From Atlantibacter subterraneus (GTDB taxonomy: Bacteria > Pseudomonadota > Gammaproteobacteria > Enterobacterales > Enterobacteriaceae), in the NCBI RefSeq assembly GCF_007570865.1, contig NZ_VLPS01000002.1, positions 53,747-117,746 of the forward strand: a DNA stretch of 64,000 nt, read 5' to 3'. Position numbers and translations under genes: made by a program. The notes under the pieces were generated by a model. That model had not been told where the DNA came from, searched no databases, and saw only the letters and a program-made list of their open reading frames with translations. Below are positions 46,237 through 56,117 of this stretch, piece after piece; the stretch's first letter is position 1; the number at the start of each line of letters is the position of its first letter.

Positions 46237-47028
46237 ATGAAAGATACTGGCGAACAATCCCCAAAAGAGACTTCTCAAACTATTGGCAATGCATTGCGCC
46301 GTCGCCCGCTGGCGCGTGTGAAACTGTCTGAAATGGTGGAAGAAGAGCTGGAGCAGATGATCCGCCGCCGCGAGTTTTCCGAAGGTGAGCAGCTCCCGTC
46401 GGAACGCGAGTTAATGACTTTCTTCAACGTTGGCCGCCCATCGGTGCGTGAAGCGCTGGCGGCGCTGAAGCGCAAAGGGCTGGTGCAGATTAATAATGGC
46501 GAGCGCGCCCGCGTGTCGCGGCCCTCCGCGGATACCATCATCAGCGAACTCTCCGGCATGGCTAAAGATTTCCTGGCGCATCCCGAGGGCATCGGCCATT
46601 TTGAGCAGTTGCGCCTGTTTTTTGAATCCAGCCTGGTACGCCATGCCGCCGAGCACGCAACCGATCGGCAGGTTGAACGGCTGGCGAAGGCGCTGGAGCT
46701 TAACAGCCAGTCGCTGGATGACAACGCCGCGTTTATCCGTTCCGACGTTGAATTCCACCGCGTGCTGGCGGAAATCCCCGGTAACCCGATCTTTATGGCG
46801 ATCCACGTCGCCCTGCTCGACTGGCTGATCGCCGCGCGCCCCACGGTGCCGGATGACGAGCTTTACCAGCATAATAACGTGAGCTATCAGCAGCATATCG
46901 TTATCGTCGAGGCGATCCGCAACCGCGATCCCGATGCGGCGGATCGGGCGCTGCATGACCATCTCAACAGCGTATTCGCTACCCGTCACGCTTATCAGCA
47001 AAGTAAAAAATCCCGCAAGAAAGCGTAA
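46237..47028 (+). CDS. nanR: Sialic acid operon repressor NanR (FadR/GntR type)
   Basis: 263 residues, the same length as E. coli NanR. The winged helix ([20 protein letters not shown] and [20 protein letters not shown]) and the FCD effector domain ([20 protein letters not shown]) match strongly. NanR represses nan genes and is released by N-acetylneuraminate. Its triple GGTATA operator is present 65 bases downstream, before nanA. The N-terminal 20 residues differ from E. coli. Confidence 0.95.
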   Translation: MKDTGEQSPKETSQTIGNALRRRPLARVKLSEMVEEELEQMIRRREFSEGEQLPSERELMTFFNVGRPSVREALAALKRKGLVQINNGERARVSRPSADTIISELSGMAKDFLAHPEGIGHFEQLRLFFESSLVRHAAEHATDRQVERLAKALELNSQSLDDNAAFIRSDVEFHRVLAEIPGNPIFMAIHVALLDWLIAARPTVPDDELYQHNNVSYQQHIVIVEAIRNRDPDAADRALHDHLNSVFATRHAYQQSKKSRKKA

Positions 47029-47092
47029 CGATCGTTTAGTGAAGTAGATCCCAATCTGAATCTTTCCCTGCAAAGTGGCGCTTTTGTGGTCT

Positions 47093-47115
47093 GGTATAAC
47101 AGGTATAAAGGTATA
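47093..47115 (+). promoter_or_regulatory. NanR operator: three GGTATA repeats before nanA
   Basis: GGTATA at 47093-47098, 47102-47107 and 47110-47115. The spacing and the sequence between repeats equal the E. coli nanA operator. The site lies 35 bases before the nanA start. Confidence 0.92.
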
Positions 47116-47149
47116 TAGTTACGTCACATTCATCATCCATGAGGTTGCT

Positions 47150-48052
47150 ATGTCCGCCACATTAAAAGGGGTTATGCCCGCGCTGCTTACGCCATTTGAT
47201 CAACACCAGAGACTGGATACCGACAGCCTGCGCCGGCTGGTGCGGTTTAATATTGAACAGGGGATTGACGGGCTGTACGTCGGCGGCTCAACCGGCGAAG
47301 CCTTCGTACAGAACATCGCCGAGCGCGAAGAAGTGCTTGAAATTGTTGCTGAAGAAGCCAAAGGGGAAATTACCCTGATTGCCCACGTCGGCACCGTCAG
47401 CACCGGGGAAAGCCAGCAGTTAGCCGATGCCGCCAGCCGTTACGGCTACGATGCCGTCTCCGCGGTGACGCCGTTTTACTATCCGTTCAGCTTTGAAGAG
47501 CATTGCGACCACTATCGCGCCATTATTGATTCCGCCAATGGACTGCCGATGGTGGTGTATAACATTCCGGCACTCAGCGGGGTTAAGCTCAGCCTCGATC
47601 AGATCAACACGCTGGTGACGCTGCCTGGCGTTGGCGCGCTCAAGCAGACCTCCGGGGATCTGTACCAGATGGAGCAGATCCGCCGCGCCCATCCGGACCT
47701 GGTGCTGTACAACGGCTATGACGAGATTTTCGCCTCCGGCCTGCTGGCGGGCGCTGACGGCGGTATCGGCAGCACCTATAACATTATGGGATGGCGCTAC
47801 CAGGGCATTGTAAAGGCGCTGAAGAAGGGGGATGTCGCCCAGGCGCAGCGGTTGCAGACCCAGTGCAATGAAGTGATCGACCTGCTGATTAAAACCGGCG
47901 TGTTCCGCGGCCTGAAAACCGTTCTGCACTATATGGACGTAGTGGCCTCGCCGCTGTGCCGTAAACCGTTCGCGCCGGTGGATGAAAAATATCTGCCTGA
48001 ACTGAAAGCGCTAGCGCAAAAGCTCCAACAAGAAAAACAACAACAGCAATAA
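47150..48052 (+). CDS. nanA: N-acetylneuraminate lyase NanA
   Basis: 300 residues from the ATG at 47150 (after gaggttgct); the frame is open upstream but that part is operator DNA. DHDPS-like TIM barrel: [20 protein letters not shown] (catalytic tyrosine) and [12 protein letters not shown] (Schiff-base lysine). It cleaves N-acetylneuraminate to N-acetylmannosamine and pyruvate in the cytosol. Followed by nanT after a REP-like palindrome. Near identical to E. coli NanA over most of its length. Confidence 0.95.
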   Translation: MSATLKGVMPALLTPFDQHQRLDTDSLRRLVRFNIEQGIDGLYVGGSTGEAFVQNIAEREEVLEIVAEEAKGEITLIAHVGTVSTGESQQLADAASRYGYDAVSAVTPFYYPFSFEEHCDHYRAIIDSANGLPMVVYNIPALSGVKLSLDQINTLVTLPGVGALKQTSGDLYQMEQIRRAHPDLVLYNGYDEIFASGLLAGADGGIGSTYNIMGWRYQGIVKALKKGDVAQAQRLQTQCNEVIDLLIKTGVFRGLKTVLHYMDVVASPLCRKPFAPVDEKYLPELKALAQKLQQEKQQQQ

Positions 48053-48057
48053 CAATA

Positions 48058-48078
48058 CCGGATGCCGGAGCCATCCGG
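48058..48078. repeat. REP-like palindrome between nanA and nanT
   Basis: CCGGATG (48058-48064) and CATCCGG (48072-48078) with a 7-base loop, followed by cacctaccctac. This resembles the head of enterobacterial REP units (GCCGGATG...). It may protect the nanA mRNA or reduce nanT expression. Confidence 0.55.
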
Positions 48079-48113
48079 CACCTACCCTACAAGACGCGTT
48101 TCGGGAGACTCAT

Positions 48114-49604
48114 ATGAGTATCACTACCCAAAATATCCCGTGGTATCGCCATCTCAACCGGAGTCAGTGGCGGGCATTTTCCGCCGCCTGGTTGGGATAT
48201 TTGCTTGATGGTTTCGATTTTGTCCTGATTGCCCTGGTATTGACTGAAATTCAGGGAGAATTCGGTTTAACGACGGTGCAGGCCGCCAGCCTGATCTCCG
48301 CCGCATTTATTTCCCGCTGGTTCGGCGGCCTGATGCTGGGCGCAATGGGCGACCGCTACGGGCGGCGTCTGGCGATGGTTTCCAGTATTGTGCTGTTTTC
48401 CGTGGGCACCCTGGCTTGCGGCCTCGCGCCGGGCTATACCACCATGTTTATCGCCCGTCTGGTGATCGGTATGGGGATGGCCGGGGAGTATGGCTCCAGC
48501 GCCACCTATGTCATTGAAAGCTGGCCGAAGCATCTGCGTAATAAAGCCAGCGGCTTTTTGATTTCCGGTTTCTCGGTCGGCGCAGTGGTCGCGGCGCAGG
48601 TGTATAGCCTGGTGGTGCCGGTCTGGGGCTGGCGCGCGCTGTTCTTCATCGGCATTCTGCCGATCATGTTCGCCCTGTGGCTGCGTAAAAATATTCCTGA
48701 AGCCGAGGACTGGAAGCAAAAACACGCGGGTAAAGCCCCGGTGCGCACTATGGTGGATATCCTGTATCGCGGCGAGCATCGCGTACTTAACGTGCTGCTG
48801 ACCATCATTGCGGCTACCGCGCTGTGGTTCTGCTTCGCGGGCCAGTTGAACAATGCGGCGATTGTGGCGGTGCTTGGATTATTGTGCGCGGCGATTTTTA
48901 TCAGCTTTATGGTGCAGGGCAGCGGCAAGCGCTGGCCGACCGGTGTAACGCTGATGGTGGTGGTGCTGTTCGCGTTCCTTTACTCCTGGCCGATTCAGGC
49001 GCTGCTGCCGACTTACCTGAAAACCGAACTGGCCTACGATCCGGCCACGGTAGCGCGGGTACTGTTCTTTAGCGGATTCGGCGCGGCGGTAGGCTGTTGC
49101 GTGGGCGGTTTCCTGGGCGACTGGCTGGGCACCCGTAAAGCCTATGTGTGTAGCCTGCTGGCGTCACAGTTGTTGATTATCCCGGTGTTCGCCATCGGCG
49201 GTGCCAACGTCTGGGTTCTGGGCCTGCTGCTGTTCTTCCAGCAGATGTTAGGGCAGGGGATTTCCGGCATTCTGCCGAAGCTGATCGGCGGCTATTTTGA
49301 TACCGACCAGCGCGCCGCCGGGCTGGGCTTTACCTACAACGTCGGCGCGCTAGGCGGGGCGCTGGCACCGATTATTGGCGCGGTGATTGCCCAGCGTCTC
49401 GATTTAGGTACTGCGCTTGGTTCGCTCTCCTTCAGCCTGACTTTTGTGGTGATCCTGCTGATTGGCCTGGATATGCCGTCCCGGGTCCAGCGCTGGTTGC
49501 GCCCCGAAGCCCTGCGCACCCATGATGCCATTGACGGCAAACCGTTCAGCGGCGCGCGGGTAAAAAGCGTAAAGCCGGGTGAACTGGTGAAGAGCAAAAG
49601 CTAA
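48114..49604 (+). CDS. nanT: Sialic acid transporter NanT
   Basis: 496 residues, the same length as E. coli NanT. Major facilitator with two extra central helices ([20 protein letters not shown]). The N-terminus [20 protein letters not shown] and [18 protein letters not shown] loop fit. It imports N-acetylneuraminate with protons. Ribosome site gggagac. Its stop overlaps the stop of the convergent RpiR-type gene by 2 bases. Confidence 0.95.
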   Translation: MSITTQNIPWYRHLNRSQWRAFSAAWLGYLLDGFDFVLIALVLTEIQGEFGLTTVQAASLISAAFISRWFGGLMLGAMGDRYGRRLAMVSSIVLFSVGTLACGLAPGYTTMFIARLVIGMGMAGEYGSSATYVIESWPKHLRNKASGFLISGFSVGAVVAAQVYSLVVPVWGWRALFFIGILPIMFALWLRKNIPEAEDWKQKHAGKAPVRTMVDILYRGEHRVLNVLLTIIAATALWFCFAGQLNNAAIVAVLGLLCAAIFISFMVQGSGKRWPTGVTLMVVVLFAFLYSWPIQALLPTYLKTELAYDPATVARVLFFSGFGAAVGCCVGGFLGDWLGTRKAYVCSLLASQLLIIPVFAIGGANVWVLGLLLFFQQMLGQGISGILPKLIGGYFDTDQRAAGLGFTYNVGALGGALAPIIGAVIAQRLDLGTALGSLSFSLTFVVILLIGLDMPSRVQRWLRPEALRTHDAIDGKPFSGARVKSVKPGELVKSKS

Positions 49605-50476
49605 GGCTTGAGCGCCGCCATGGTTTTTAACTTATTCGCCCGGGCCTGTTCCGGGCGAGCTTGTACCAGCAGGCTGTACAGTACATCCAGCACAAACGCC
49701 TGAGCCACTCGGGTAGCCAGCGAATCGCCCTGCAATTCCCCCTGATGATGGCCGTTGATTAACGTGATGTCAGCCTGCTCCAGCAGCGGTGTGGCGAGAT
49801 GATAGGTTAACGCTACGGTGGTTGCGCCCGCCGCTTTCGCCAGATGCAGCGCCTTGACCGTTTCTGGCGACGCGCCGGAATGGCTGATGGCGAAAGCCAC
49901 CTCATCGGGCCGCAGCAGCGCCGCCTGCATCGCCATCTCGTGACTATCCTGCAACGCTACCGCGCGTAAGCCTATGCGCATCAGCTTGTGCTTCATCTCC
50001 TGGGCACTAATGCCCGATGAACCGACGCCAAAAAGGTAGACTGCTTCGGCGTTCAGCAGCGCATCCACCGCGCGCCGCACCTGTTGGGCATCCAGCAGGG
50101 TACGGGTTTGCGTCAGTACGCTGTTGACCGTTTCCTGGAGCTTGCCGCTGACCGCGTCCACGTCGTCATCCGGCGTGATATCGGCATCCAGCATCGCGTC
50201 GCTGCGCGCCAGTTCGATGGTGAGATCGCGTTTAAAATCCTGAAAGCCGCGAAAGCCCAGCAGGCGGCAAAACCGCACGATGGAGGCTTCGCCCGCCTGG
50301 GCGTCCTGTGCCAGCCCGGCGACGGTCAGAGTGGTGACCCGCTGCGGGTTTTGCAAAATAAACTGAGCAATGCGCTGGCTGGTGCGGCTCAGGCTGCTTT
50401 GCATCGCCCCGAGGGTGGCGAGGATTTTACCGGGTTGCAGTGGTGGCATAGTGAAGGTGTCGGGTGTGTGAGTCAT
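49601..50476 (-). CDS. RpiR/MurR-family regulator with SIS domain, nan locus
   Basis: 291 residues. N-terminal HTH ([20 protein letters not shown]) and C-terminal sugar isomerase-fold binding domain ([20 protein letters not shown]). RpiR-type regulators sense phosphosugars; in Vibrio the NanR of this family senses N-acetylmannosamine 6-phosphate, the product of NanK. Here it sits downstream of nanE-nanK-nanQ. A strong terminator ends only 16 bases before its ATG, so it is made by read-through or from a promoter hard against the start (a TACTAT box lies about 10 bases before the ATG). A second nan regulator besides the GntR-type NanR. Confidence 0.85.
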   Translation of the reverse strand: MTHTPDTFTMPPLQPGKILATLGAMQSSLSRTSQRIAQFILQNPQRVTTLTVAGLAQDAQAGEASIVRFCRLLGFRGFQDFKRDLTIELARSDAMLDADITPDDDVDAVSGKLQETVNSVLTQTRTLLDAQQVRRAVDALLNAEAVYLFGVGSSGISAQEMKHKLMRIGLRAVALQDSHEMAMQAALLRPDEVAFAISHSGASPETVKALHLAKAAGATTVALTYHLATPLLEQADITLINGHHQGELQGDSLATRVAQAFVLDVLYSLLVQARPEQARANKLKTMAALKP

Positions 50477-50491
50477 CGCGGTATAGTACTC

Positions 50492-50521
50492 AAAAAAATG
50501 CCGCGACGGGGGACGCGCGGC
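50492..50521 (-). terminator. Rho-independent terminator after nanE-nanK-nanQ
   Basis: On the minus strand GCCGCG (50521-50516) pairs with CGCGGC (50505-50500), then a run of seven T residues (50498-50492). It lies between nanQ and the RpiR-type gene. Confidence 0.8.
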
Positions 50522-50547
50522 AAAAGTCTCAACAGAGAAGACGCTTA

Positions 50548-51021
<474 letters not shown>

Positions 51022-51888
51022 TTACTCCTTAGCAAAAAGCGCCGCGCCCAGTAAACCGGCGTCCTGGCGATAGTGGGCGGGTCGCAGTTCGACGTGATAC
51101 ACCGCCGGTTCCTGCATCAGGGCGGCGTGAACATGCTCCAGATAGCCAGGCGCGAGGCCGACGCTGCCGCCAATCACCACGCACTGGCAGTCAAACGCGG
51201 CTTTGATATCGGCGATCAAGCGCGCCAGGGTGCGGGCGGAACGGTCGACAAGCGCCAGCGCCTGCGGGTGATCCTGTCGGGCGTGGGCAAAAATGGCTTT
51301 CGCATCCAGCCCGGCTAAATCATTGCGCGCCGCGGCGGCGATGCCGCGCCCGGAAGCAATGGCTTCCACGCAGCCGGTACGCCCGCAGCCGCAGCGCGGG
51401 CCATTCGGATCGGCAAGGGTATGGCCCAGATGCCCGGCCAGACCGCCGGGGCCTTGTAAAAGAGCGCCGTGGCTGATGACGCCGCCACCCACGCCGGTGG
51501 AAACGGTTAAAAACACCATATGATCGACGGTCGCCGAGAGCGCCTGGTATTCCGCCCAGGCGGCGGCCTGGGCGTCATTCAGGGCGATGCCCGGCAAGCC
51601 GGTGATGTGCGTCAGGGTTTGGGTCAGGGGGAAGTTTTCCAGCCCGCCGAGGTTCGCCGGGTTAATCGACGTCAGTACGCCATGCTGAATAATGCCGGTG
51701 GAGGCAACGGCGAAGCGCGTGGCTCGTGCGGCAAGCGGGGCGACCAGCTCGCGCAATGCCGTCTCCAGCGCTTCCGGCGTTTTGCTGGCGGGCGTCGGCT
51801 GTTCGCAACGGGTGACGATCGTTAACGCATCATCGATTAGCGCTGCCGCCAGTTTGGTGCCGCCAATGTCTATCGCCAGGATGGTCAT
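51022..51888 (-). CDS. nanK: N-acetylmannosamine kinase NanK
   Basis: 288 residues from the ATG at 51888, in the ATGA overlap with nanE; the open frame further upstream is nanE in another frame. ROK family: ATP site [13 protein letters not shown], catalytic region [12 protein letters not shown] and the zinc motif [20 protein letters not shown]. It phosphorylates N-acetylmannosamine for NanE. Confidence 0.95.
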   Translation of the reverse strand: MTILAIDIGGTKLAAALIDDALTIVTRCEQPTPASKTPEALETALRELVAPLAARATRFAVASTGIIQHGVLTSINPANLGGLENFPLTQTLTHITGLPGIALNDAQAAAWAEYQALSATVDHMVFLTVSTGVGGGVISHGALLQGPGGLAGHLGHTLADPNGPRCGCGRTGCVEAIASGRGIAAAARNDLAGLDAKAIFAHARQDHPQALALVDRSARTLARLIADIKAAFDCQCVVIGGSVGLAPGYLEHVHAALMQEPAVYHVELRPAHYRQDAGLLGAALFAKE

Positions 51889-52574
51889 TTTTTCACGTCC
51901 TGTAACGCATCCCGGAACCACTGGCAGACATGCTCCAGCCGGGTGATTGCTGAACCCACGGTAACGGCGAATGCGCCATGTTGCAGCGCCTGAGCTGCCA
52001 GCTCGGGTGAGTTGTAGCGGCCTTCCGCCATTACCCGGCAACCTTTAGCCGCCAGCGCCGATACCAGCGCCAGATCCGGCTCTTTGGGCGTGACGTCGCG
52101 GGTATAGCCGGAAAGTGTGGTACCAATCAGCTCCGCGCCCAGCAGGTGGCACTGCAAGCCATCTTCCAGCGAGGAGCAGTCCGCCATCGCCAGCAGGCCG
52201 TGAAGATGAATACGCGCCAGCAAATCCTCAACGCTCGCCGGACGCGGACGTGCCGTTCCGTCAAAGGCGATGATATTGGCACCCGCGGCGGCAAGGGCAT
52301 CCACATCTTCCAGCCACGGCGTGATGCGCACCGGGAAGTCCGGCAGATCGCGTTTAATAATGCCGATAATCGGCGCGCTCACCATGGCGCGCGTGGCTTT
52401 CAGGTTATCGATACCCTCAATGCGCAGCCCCGCCGCGCCCGCCTGTTCTGCCGCCAGCGCCATAGCCGCGACGATCTCCGGTTTGTCTAACGGGCTGCCC
52501 GGCACCGGCTGGCAGGAAACGATAAGTCCACCGAGTTTAGTGATGCGATTTTCCAGCTGAATGAGCAATGACAT
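51885..52574 (-). CDS. nanE: N-acetylmannosamine-6-phosphate epimerase NanE
   Basis: 229 residues from the ATG at 52574 (ribosome site tggag). TIM barrel of the NanE family: [40 protein letters not shown] and [20 protein letters not shown]. It converts ManNAc-6-P to GlcNAc-6-P, which then needs NagA and NagB, not encoded here. First gene of the minus-strand nanEKQ unit. In E. coli these genes follow nanT; here they are convergent with it. Confidence 0.95.
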   Translation of the reverse strand: MSLLIQLENRITKLGGLIVSCQPVPGSPLDKPEIVAAMALAAEQAGAAGLRIEGIDNLKATRAMVSAPIIGIIKRDLPDFPVRITPWLEDVDALAAAGANIIAFDGTARPRPASVEDLLARIHLHGLLAMADCSSLEDGLQCHLLGAELIGTTLSGYTRDVTPKEPDLALVSALAAKGCRVMAEGRYNSPELAAQALQHGAFAVTVGSAITRLEHVCQWFRDALQDVKK

Positions 52575-52588
52575 GATTACTCCACTTA

Positions 52589-52600
52589 ATAACAAGTTAT
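52589..52600. promoter_or_regulatory. Inverted repeat in the nanE leader
   Basis: ATAAC (52589-52593) and GTTAT (52596-52600), spacer aa, 14 bases upstream of the nanE start. It could be the operator of the RpiR-type regulator. No GGTATA triple repeat is present here, so NanR control of nanE is doubtful. Confidence 0.35.
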
Positions 52601-52694
52601 GAAATTACACTCCAAATGAAGATAAAGAGCGGGCAGGGGGGCTGCAACCTTTCATACCAGGTTATGTGAAGCGGGTTGGATTTTGACGCGGGGA

Positions 52695-53171
52695 TTACTC
52701 GCCCGCTTTTTGTTCGGCTTTGATTTCGCGGATTAACCGATCGGCATATTCCCCGACGATCATCTCCACGGCTTCGCTGCGGGTGATATTGCTGAGCAGC
52801 GCCAGCAGTTCGATTTTTTGCAGGATCGACATTTTCAGCGACAGCGAAACCGCCTTTTTCTTCTCTTTATCCAGAGAAACAAAGCTGACGGGTTCGCTGG
52901 TTTTGCGCTCGGCGTTGACGTTCAGCGCCTCGTTCATCCGGCGCAGCTGTTTTTTATCCAACAGTCCGGCATGGGTGAGTTGGTAGGTGTGGTTGGCTTT
53001 GCTGTACTTAATTTCCGCTGAATAAAACTCTCTGAGTTCTTTAAGCACCCGGGTCAGGGTGGGTTCAGAGCAGGCCAGAGTCGCGATGATTTTGGCGGCG
53101 GAGACAGGCTTGCCCGGCCCCAGCAGGGTCGCCAGCGTATAGACTCGGGCTTGTCGTGTGCTCAGTTGCAT
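52695..53171 (-). CDS. terW: TerW-like winged-helix regulator
   Basis: 158 residues. N-terminal winged helix (ARVYTLATLLGPGKPVSAAK, ACSEPTLTRVLKELREFYSA) and a C-terminal segment like a ribbon-helix-helix (KKKAVSLSLKMSILQKIELL, NITRSEAVEMIV). Length and sequence fit TerW, the small DNA-binding protein of the tellurite clusters of R478-type plasmids and of enterobacterial islands. It lies about 140 bases downstream of the last gene of the ter biosynthetic operon, same strand. TerW is thought to bind the promoter region of terZABCDE. The name rests on my memory of the family. Confidence 0.72.
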   Translation of the reverse strand: MQLSTRQARVYTLATLLGPGKPVSAAKIIATLACSEPTLTRVLKELREFYSAEIKYSKANHTYQLTHAGLLDKKQLRRMNEALNVNAERKTSEPVSFVSLDKEKKKAVSLSLKMSILQKIELLALLSNITRSEAVEMIVGEYADRLIREIKAEQKAGE

Positions 53172-53309
53172 AATGGGAAACGGCCTGCGTTCAAAGTTTA
53201 CATTAAGCGTGCCAGACGACGCGGCGCGAAATCATCGCCAAACGTCTTATTGCTGGCAACGTATTCCCGGTAAAAAAATGCGTCTCGTTGTCCATTGATT
53301 GCATATTGC

Positions 53310-54266
53310 TTAATTTTTCAGCGTGGCGGTAAGCAATCGAATACCGTCCTGCGGCTGCTCGGCAGCGATGCCATAAACCTGGGCGCGGGAAAGAATGCCG
53401 GATGCCCAGCGGCGGTGGGTTGCAGGTTCGCACATTGCCCCCTGGGATTTAAACACCGCCTGGGTGGAATTCAGAATACGCAGCGCATCGGCGTGATCGG
53501 TGGGCGACACCATCAGCGCCGCTTCGATCTTGCTGATTTGATTGGGATGGATCGCCGTTTTGCCGACCAGGCCGTGGGCCATATCCAGCGCCAGTTCCCG
53601 ATCCATGATCTGGTGATCGTCAATGTGTTCGCACACTGGCGCGGTGAGGGCAAAATCACGCGAAGCAAACACCGCTACCAGCATTTTGATGGCATAGCCC
53701 ATCGGGCCGTCATACAGCGTTAAATGGCGCGAACGGCGCAGGGATATCACGTTCATCAGATCGTTGCCGCCGATGCGCAGGGCGATGATGCGTGAATGAC
53801 ACGGGTGATCCACCAGCGTGGTCGCCAGCTCGCGCATCTGCACCACGTCGAATACCTCTTCGGTTTCCAGCGTCGGCATCATGCATAAATCAGTGGGTTC
53901 AAGGATGCGCCACCAGGCCGGCAGCGAGGCCAGGGTAAATTTCGGCAGCACGAAGCCGTCAATGGCGCTGACGTCCATCTCCCGTACCAGCCGCTCGCCC
54001 ATGGCGCTGTCGCGCGGGCGGATAAACACCAGCGGCCAGCACGCATTGCCCTGGTTGGCTTTGGCCCGCGTGAGTTGAACCAGCAGCGCGCGTAAATTTT
54101 CCAGCGCTTGCGGAATATCGCCGTCGCTGACCGCGTCTTCCAGGCAAATCACCAGCGAGCGCAGGCCGCTGATTTTGTTATTCAGGATGGCATCAGCAAT
54201 ATCAGTGCGGGTTGCGGGCATATACAGCGTCGCGCCCAGACGCCAGGGTGAAAGCCGTTTATCCAT
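53310..54266 (-). CDS. HpcH/HpaI (CitE-like) lyase of the ter biosynthetic operon
   Basis: 318 residues of the citrate lyase beta / aldolase family: LYMPATRTDIADAILNNKIS, VICLEDAVSDGD (metal ligands), FIRPRDSAMGERLV, FVLPKF, MPTLETEEVFDV and ALRIGGNDLMN. Ter-linked members form part of a set (lyase, StiP/PELOTA protein, HAD phosphatase, phosphoribosyltransferase, ATP-grasp) predicted by Anantharaman, Iyer and Aravind to build a nucleoside-like metabolite. Its start overlaps the end of the StiP-like gene by one base. The real substrate is unknown. Confidence 0.82.
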   Translation of the reverse strand: MDKRLSPWRLGATLYMPATRTDIADAILNNKISGLRSLVICLEDAVSDGDIPQALENLRALLVQLTRAKANQGNACWPLVFIRPRDSAMGERLVREMDVSAIDGFVLPKFTLASLPAWWRILEPTDLCMMPTLETEEVFDVVQMRELATTLVDHPCHSRIIALRIGGNDLMNVISLRRSRHLTLYDGPMGYAIKMLVAVFASRDFALTAPVCEHIDDHQIMDRELALDMAHGLVGKTAIHPNQISKIEAALMVSPTDHADALRILNSTQAVFKSQGAMCEPATHRRWASGILSRAQVYGIAAEQPQDGIRLLTATLKN

Positions 54267-55345
54267 CAGAGCACCTTCTTAATGATTGTCACCGCCCGAT
54301 ACTGGCCGATGGCCTCGCCCACTTCAGTAATGGTGATGCCTTTTTCCCGCGCCAGGTACACCAGCAGCGCCACGTCGGGATCGGCGGCGGAGCGTACCAG
54401 CACATGGTCCGGCACCCGGCGCAACACGGCGCGGGTGGCTTCGGCGATGCCGGGCTTGATGCGGTTGATGCTGGAAATCTGGTAGCGGTCAGCCAGCGTC
54501 TGGATCACCCGCTCGCTTTGCTGCTGAAGCTGCGCTTTTCTCGCCTCCGACAGGTCGCCGTGGGGCAGGCTGCTGAAATCCAGGCGCTGGCGGTATTGCG
54601 CCACGGTATCCACCAGCATCCGGCTGCATTCGAATTGCGCCAGGTGATCGCAAATCACGCAGCCGTGCAGGCCCTCGGCGGACCAGATCGAACGGGAAAT
54701 CATGCCGGAAACCGGCGCGCCCATAATACCGAACGGGATCAGCCAGTCGTCATCGCTGGCGGCGAGCCAGGCTTTGCCGCACGGATCGGCGAGTACCGCC
54801 AGGCGCGGCTGTTCAGGGTAGCCGGGACGATGTTGCAAACTGCGCCGCAGCTCGCCGGAGATCGCGCCTTTTCCGGTCCAGCCATCGACAAACACAATGC
54901 CATCGGTGCCGTGGCGCGCTTCAATCCACGCCAGCGCCGCTTCATCAATGCCCCGGTCGCGGATAATACTGATGCCGTAATGGTGCGATTGTTTACCCAT
55001 TTCGCGCAGGGTCTGGTGCAGCATCACGCCGAGCGGGACGCCCGCGCGCACCAGGCTTGCCAGCACGATCGGCGTGTCACCGAAGCGCTCCGCCAGCGCC
55101 TGCGCCAGTATCGCCACTTCTTTGGCTAAACGTTCCGCGCCGCGATCCAGCGCCTGAGAAAAAATATCCAGATGCCAGGCGGTGGGCTCTGGCTCCTGGC
55201 TGAGCATTTCCGAATAGTGGCGCGCGCCGGACTGGATCAACTGCTCTTTCTGATCGACCGGCGTCATTTCCATTTCAACGGGGTTGAGCAGAAAGTGAAT
55301 GTCCTGTGGTGAATACGAGCCGGAAAACGGCGTGAAATCAGTCAT
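54266..55345 (-). CDS. StiP/PELOTA-type phosphoribosyltransferase-like protein of the ter operon
   Basis: 359 residues from the ATG at 55345; it overlaps the HAD gene by 8 bases. It belongs to the group often labelled cysteine protease StiP. The fold looks like a phosphoribosyltransferase: SLVRAGVPLG (98-107) and FVDGWTGKGAI (152-162), the latter in the place of the PRPP loop. The last 80 residues (SAADPDVALLVYLAREKGIT) resemble a PELOTA RNA-binding domain. A protease role looks unlikely from these motifs. Part of the predicted nucleoside-like pathway. Confidence 0.78.
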   Translation of the reverse strand: MTDFTPFSGSYSPQDIHFLLNPVEMEMTPVDQKEQLIQSGARHYSEMLSQEPEPTAWHLDIFSQALDRGAERLAKEVAILAQALAERFGDTPIVLASLVRAGVPLGVMLHQTLREMGKQSHHYGISIIRDRGIDEAALAWIEARHGTDGIVFVDGWTGKGAISGELRRSLQHRPGYPEQPRLAVLADPCGKAWLAASDDDWLIPFGIMGAPVSGMISRSIWSAEGLHGCVICDHLAQFECSRMLVDTVAQYRQRLDFSSLPHGDLSEARKAQLQQQSERVIQTLADRYQISSINRIKPGIAEATRAVLRRVPDHVLVRSAADPDVALLVYLAREKGITITEVGEAIGQYRAVTIIKKVL

Positions 55346-56117
55346 ACAGTTCTCCAAATAGCGTCTGCGTGATGCTGTGGGCAAACTGGCTCTGGCGCGG
55401 CAGGCCGAACCAGGTGCAGAGCCGCATAAAGCGGTGGTCGCTTAAGCTGTCGCCAAGGCCGATCACCGGGAAAACGCCGCGCTGCTGGCGCAGTTTTTCC
55501 AGCAGCCAGGTTACCGCCAGCCCTTTTTCCACTACCGTTGGCAGCCAGGCGACATTATTGCTGTTGCGATGGATGTAATAGCCCTCGGTGGGGAAGGTCT
55601 GTTCGATTTCGTCGGCGATGGCGTTGAGTTCGTCCAGCCGGGTGCTGTCGCGGTGTTTCATCACCAGATACACCGGTACGTCGCCGTATTCGTAGTTAAT
55701 CCGCGCCCAGCCGTTGATATTGCGCGCCGCCATCAGCTCGGTAATGGCGCTTTGCATGGCGAGGAGTTTGTCGGCATAGGGCTGTAATTTCGCCAGCATC
55801 AGCGCTTTCCAGGCGTCGTCCGGCTGGCCCTGCGGATCGAGGATCACTGCGCCATGGGTGGTCACCGCCCAGGATCGGAACGGGATGGTGACGCGGGCGA
55901 TCTCTTCGGTGCCGCGCGCGGTGACCGGGATCAGCTCGGCGTGCTCCAGCATCCAGTCCACCAGCATCGCCTGTTCTTCGGTCATAAAGCTGCGCGGCGC
56001 CAGGCTGCGATCCAGCGCGCCGGTGCGAAACGGGGCCAGATCCAGCTCATCCACCATCTTGCGGCGGGTCTGGAATAACGTGTCGTCGAGATCGGAAAAA
56101 ATCACCGGCCTATTCAT
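55338..56117 (-). CDS. HAD-family phosphatase of the ter operon
   Basis: 259 residues. Motif I SDLDDTLF (nucleophile Asp9, Asp11), motif IV IGLGDSLSDHRFM; cap region of the Cof-like C2 type (AWKALMLAKLQPYADKLLAM). It probably removes a phosphate from the ribosylated intermediate. ATGAATAG overlap with the phosphoribosyltransferase gene and 8-base overlap with the next gene show tight coupling. Confidence 0.82.
   Translation of the reverse strand: MNRPVIFSDLDDTLFQTRRKMVDELDLAPFRTGALDRSLAPRSFMTEEQAMLVDWMLEHAELIPVTARGTEEIARVTIPFRSWAVTTHGAVILDPQGQPDDAWKALMLAKLQPYADKLLAMQSAITELMAARNINGWARINYEYGDVPVYLVMKHRDSTRLDELNAIADEIEQTFPTEGYYIHRNSNNVAWLPTVVEKGLAVTWLLEKLRQQRGVFPVIGLGDSLSDHRFMRLCTWFGLPRQSQFAHSITQTLFGELYD

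Noticed and set aside
52640..52680. GGTATG-like NanR half sites upstream of nanE
   Set aside because: Not the GGTATA hexamer and not in the triple spacing found before nanA.
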